Assembly (NCBI RefSeq): GCF_009876115.1
Contig: NZ_WWSY01000004.1
Span: 73,612-137,611, forward strand
Reading direction: 5' to 3'
Source: Collinsella aerofaciens
GTDB taxonomy: Bacteria; Actinomycetota; Coriobacteriia; Coriobacteriales; Coriobacteriaceae
DNA length: 64,000 bases
Shown: piece after piece, positions 61,081 to 64,000 of the stretch
How the letters are laid out: each line of letters starts with the position of its first letter
How positions within the stretch are numbered: the stretch's first letter is position 1
Translations under genes and position numbers: made by a program
Notes under the pieces: model-generated
Database searches by the model: none
What the model saw: the letters and a program-made list of their open reading frames with translations, nothing else
What the model was told of the DNA's origin: nothing

Positions 61081-62367
61081 TTAGGGGCGGACCTGGCCGG
61101 TGCCGCGAAGCTTGTATTTGTAGGTAGTGAGGGCCTCGGCGGCAAAGGGGCCACGGGCGTGGAGCTTTTGGGTCGAGATGCCGATCTCGGCGCCCAGGCC
61201 AAACTCGCCGCCGTCAGTGAAGCGAGTGCTGGCGTTGGAGTACACGGCCGAGGCATCGACCGCATCCAGGAAGCGCTCGCAAGCATCCGTGTCCTCGGCA
61301 ACGATGGCCTCGGAGTGCATCGTGCCGTAGCGGTTGATGTGTGCGATGGCCTCGTCCTCGTTTGCCACGACCTTCACGCTCATCTCGAGCGCCAGGTACT
61401 CGCGACCCCAGTCCTCCTCAGTCGCGCCGACGTAGTCATCGCCCTCCACAAAGCCGGCGTCGGCGCACGCGGCGCACGTGGCCTCGTCGCCGTGAATCAG
61501 CACGCCGCGGTCGTGCAGCACGGCCACGACCGCGGGCAAAAACGCATCGGCCACAGCACGGTCGACCAGCAGCGACTCGGCGGCATTGCACACGCCCACG
61601 CGCTGGGTCTTGGCATTGACGATAATGTTGAGCGCTTTATCGAAGTCGGCGGATTCATGCACGTAGATGTGGCAGTTGCCCGTGCCCGTCTCGATCACCG
61701 GCACAAGCGACTCGCGCACGCAGCGCTGAATCAGGCCCGCACCACCGCGCGGAATGAGCACGTCGACAATACCGCGGAGCTTCATGAGCTCGCCGGTGGC
61801 CTCGCGGTCGGTGGACTCGATTATCGACACGGCCTCGCGCGGGAAGCCCTTGGCCTCGAGCGCATCGGCCAGCAGCTCGGCGATCATGGCACACGAGTGA
61901 TAGGCCAGCGAGCCGCCGCGCAGAATGCAGGCGTTGCCGGTGCGGATGCAGATGCCCGCGGCGTCGGCCGTCACATTGGGGCGCGCCTCGTAGACCATGG
62001 CGACCAGGCCCAACGGCACGCTCACGCGGGTCAGGTCCACGCCGCTTGCAAGCACGCGGTGGTCGAGCACGCGGCCGACGGGATCGGGCAGCTCGGCGAG
62101 CTTTTCCAGGCCGGCGGCCATGCCCTCGACGCGCTCGGGCGTCAGCAGCAGACGGTCGAGGAGCCCCGCCGAAGTGCCCGCATCGCGCGCGGCGGACATA
62201 TCGAGCTCGTTAGCGGCAACGATGGAGTCGACACCGTTGCGCAGCGCTGCAGCCATGGCGCGCACGGCCTCCTGGCGCTGGGCATCGTTCGCCGTGGCAA
62301 GCGCGCCCGAAGCGGCCTTGGCGGCAACGGCAAGATCATGGACATACGTGGCTATATCGACCGACAT
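61081..62367 (-). CDS. proA: Gamma-glutamyl phosphate reductase
   Basis: This 428-residue enzyme of proline synthesis reduces gamma-glutamyl phosphate with NADPH. Typical motifs are PLGLVAMVYEARPNVTADAAGICIRTGNACILRGG, VDVLIPRGGAGLIQ, the catalytic Cys in KTQRVGVCNAAESLL, and the C-terminal SNASTRFTDGGEFGLGAEIGISTQKLHARGP. The ATG at 62367 has GAAAGGG upstream. No proB or proC is adjacent in the window, so the pathway genes are scattered or proB lies elsewhere. Confidence 0.96.
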   Translation of the reverse strand: MSVDIATYVHDLAVAAKAASGALATANDAQRQEAVRAMAAALRNGVDSIVAANELDMSAARDAGTSAGLLDRLLLTPERVEGMAAGLEKLAELPDPVGRVLDHRVLASGVDLTRVSVPLGLVAMVYEARPNVTADAAGICIRTGNACILRGGSLAYHSCAMIAELLADALEAKGFPREAVSIIESTDREATGELMKLRGIVDVLIPRGGAGLIQRCVRESLVPVIETGTGNCHIYVHESADFDKALNIIVNAKTQRVGVCNAAESLLVDRAVADAFLPAVVAVLHDRGVLIHGDEATCAACADAGFVEGDDYVGATEEDWGREYLALEMSVKVVANEDEAIAHINRYGTMHSEAIVAEDTDACERFLDAVDASAVYSNASTRFTDGGEFGLGAEIGISTQKLHARGPFAAEALTTYKYKLRGTGQVRP

Positions 62368-62479
62368 GGGCGGCCCTTTCTCCTAGAAGTTTGCAACCAT
62401 GGTAGCCGATTTGCGCATGGCCTCGCCCGCGGCGGTAGAATTGGTCAACCCGAAACACCGCAACGAACGGAAGACTCAC

Positions 62480-63898
62480 ATGGCCCTCATCACTTCGTAC
62501 CACGTCCCCGGCCTTTATGTCGAGGACCACAGCATCGACGCCCCCCTTGACTGGCGCGGCCTGGAGCCGATGCTCCTGGCCGTCGGCAGCACCATGCGCC
62601 GCGGCGCTATGCCGGCACCCATCGCCGGCGCGCCCGAGAGCATCAAGATCTTCTACCGCGTGGTTTGCGCGCCCGACCGCATCAACGACGACCTGCCGCT
62701 CCTTCTCTTTTTGCAGGGCGGCCCCGGCGGCGAGAGCCCGCGTCCGCTGTCACCCACAAGCGACGGCTGGATCGAGGAGGCCGTCAAGCACTTCCGCGTC
62801 GTCCTGCCCGACCAGCGCGGCACCGGACGCAGCAGTTGTGTAGACGGGAGCACGATTGCCGCACTGGGCGAGCGCGCCGAGGCAGCAGGCTCCGATGCCG
62901 CACGCTCGCAGGCGAACTTCCTCAAGCGACACCTCGCCAGCTCCATCGTGCGCGATTTTGAGTACCTGCGCCTGGTGGGCTTTGGCGGCAAGCCCTGGGT
63001 CACGCTCGGCCAGAGCTACGGCGGCTTTTTGACGCTGAGCTATCTGTCGCTCTTCCCCGAGGGCGTGGCGGCAAGCTTTACCTGCGGCGGCATTCCGCAC
63101 GTGCCGGCGAGCGCCAGCGAGGTCTACGCACACACCTTCCCGCGCATGGCAGCCAAGACGCAGCAGTACTACGACCGCTACCCCGCCGATGTCGAGCGCG
63201 TGGCGGCGCTGGCCGATGCGATCGAGGAGCAAAAGCCCGCACTGCCCGACGGCTCGCCGATGACGGTCGAGCGCCTACAGCTCATGGGCAGCGACTTTGG
63301 CATGAAGCCGAGCTTTGAGCGCATGCACTGGATTATCGACCATGCGTTTGTTGACGGCGACGGCACGCTGAGCTGTGGAACCTCGGTATCAGACAGCTTT
63401 TTGATGCGTGCCTTCGAGCGCACCAACACGCGCACAAACCCGCTGTACTGGACGCTGCAGGAGTTCATCTACGCCGACGGCGACACCATGCCCATTCGCT
63501 GGGCCGCGGCAGAAGAGAAGGCGCACCGCGCCGAGTTCGACACCCTCGCGCGCCCGCTCATGTTTACCGGCGAGGCCATGTTCCCGTGGATGTTTGAGCA
63601 GATGCCCGAACTTAAGCCCTTCAAGCCCGCGATGGACCTGCTGATGGAAGACACGAGCTGGGACAAGATCTACGACCCGCAGCGCCTAGCATGCAACGAG
63701 GTGCCACTCCAGGCCGCCGTGTACTTCGATGACATGTACGTGGATTCGGGCCTGCAGCTCGACACGCTCAGCCGCGTAGGCAACTCGCATGCCTGGGTGA
63801 CGAACGAGTTTGAGCACGACGGCCTGCACGGCAGCGTGGTGTTCAAGCACCTCTTCGACGAAGCCCACAACCGCGGAGACCTGCGCCGGATCTTCTAG
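62480..63898 (+). CDS. Alpha/beta hydrolase, S33 proline iminopeptidase-like
   Basis: This 472-residue enzyme has the oxyanion-loop LLFLQGGPGGESPRP, DQRGTGRSS, and the nucleophile elbow LGQSYGGFLTLSYL; a late NEFEHDGLHGS probably gives the catalytic His. It matches the larger S33 aminopeptidases (SCO7095-like) that remove N-terminal proline or other residues. There is no signal peptide, so it is cytoplasmic. The ATG at 62480 follows CGGAAG; the frame to 62399 is spurious. It is divergent from proA over a short gap, a possible link to proline supply that is only inferred. Confidence 0.86.
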   Translation: MALITSYHVPGLYVEDHSIDAPLDWRGLEPMLLAVGSTMRRGAMPAPIAGAPESIKIFYRVVCAPDRINDDLPLLLFLQGGPGGESPRPLSPTSDGWIEEAVKHFRVVLPDQRGTGRSSCVDGSTIAALGERAEAAGSDAARSQANFLKRHLASSIVRDFEYLRLVGFGGKPWVTLGQSYGGFLTLSYLSLFPEGVAASFTCGGIPHVPASASEVYAHTFPRMAAKTQQYYDRYPADVERVAALADAIEEQKPALPDGSPMTVERLQLMGSDFGMKPSFERMHWIIDHAFVDGDGTLSCGTSVSDSFLMRAFERTNTRTNPLYWTLQEFIYADGDTMPIRWAAAEEKAHRAEFDTLARPLMFTGEAMFPWMFEQMPELKPFKPAMDLLMEDTSWDKIYDPQRLACNEVPLQAAVYFDDMYVDSGLQLDTLSRVGNSHAWVTNEFEHDGLHGSVVFKHLFDEAHNRGDLRRIF

Positions 63899-64000
63899 CA
63901 AAGGAGTGTCCCAAAGTGCCGGCACAGACGATATGAGCAGGACATAAAAACATTGAGAGCCCCTGCTGCATGAAAGACCGCGGATTAGGCCGACAATGGT
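63899..64000. other. Window end, no gene visible
   Basis: After the peptidase stop the sequence holds an AGGAGTG, but the frames behind it close within a few codons. No hairpin or coding frame could be defended in these 102 bases. Confidence 0.5.

Noticed and set aside
61051..62550. 499-codon plus-strand frame opposite proA
   Set aside because: Antisense of proA, Ala/His/Gly-rich; proA is certain.

Overview
The window looks like chromosomal DNA of a Collinsella-type gut actinobacterium (Coriobacteriia). This is inferred from the mostly GC-rich coding sequence, the sufCBDSU operon next to an Rrf2 regulator, the GGGtGRT/NifU-like gene pair, Rho with a very long charged N-terminal extension, and a large family of secreted proteins built from cell-wall/choline-binding repeats. 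No 16S gene is present, so the genus is an inference.

Positions 1-24,400 form a visibly AT-richer surface island. It starts with a truncated secreted repeat protein. Then comes a minus-strand glycan cluster: DUF2304 protein, polyprenol-sugar-type GT2, DUF2142 membrane protein, GT4, LicD phosphocholine transferase, flippase and GT2. After it come five more secreted proteins that share WYY/GW cell-wall-binding repeats but carry different ends: YkuD L,D-transpeptidase, NlpC/P60, C39-like peptidase, GH25 lysozyme, an NlpC/P60-like fold, and a Cys/His knuckle. In their midst, on the plus strand, sit a fused winged-helix/LicC/LicA protein and a LicB-like permease. Together these give choline uptake, activation and transfer (LicB, LicA, LicC, LicD) plus a set of proteins predicted to bind the phosphocholine displayed on the envelope. 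This is the most coherent system in the window.

Positions 24,429-33,772 are GC-rich and hold a second glycan cluster: a double-domain GT2, four GT2 genes that look like a tandemly duplicated two-gene module, an acyltransferase-3 membrane protein and a GlfT2-like GT2. Next come an AAA-ATPase_like/DUF1703 protein whose nuclease end has lost its key residues, and a secreted protein with a sortase-type MPKTG tail.

Positions 37,752-46,676 carry iron-sulfur functions: an Rrf2 regulator with three cysteines, sufCBDSU, a RAYT-type transposase, then the NifU-like and GGGtGRT pair. Positions 46,933-54,205 hold an FAD oxidoreductase, DinD, two tRNA-Lys and one tRNA-His, an aminotransferase, a ROK sugar kinase, a VanZ protein and an Ala-rich membrane protein. 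Positions 54,519-63,898 hold rho, argS, a CarD-like regulator, an HD hydrolase, proA and an S33-type peptidase. Several intrinsic terminators and two families of repeated intergenic hairpins are visible. No CRISPR array, rRNA or replication origin was seen.
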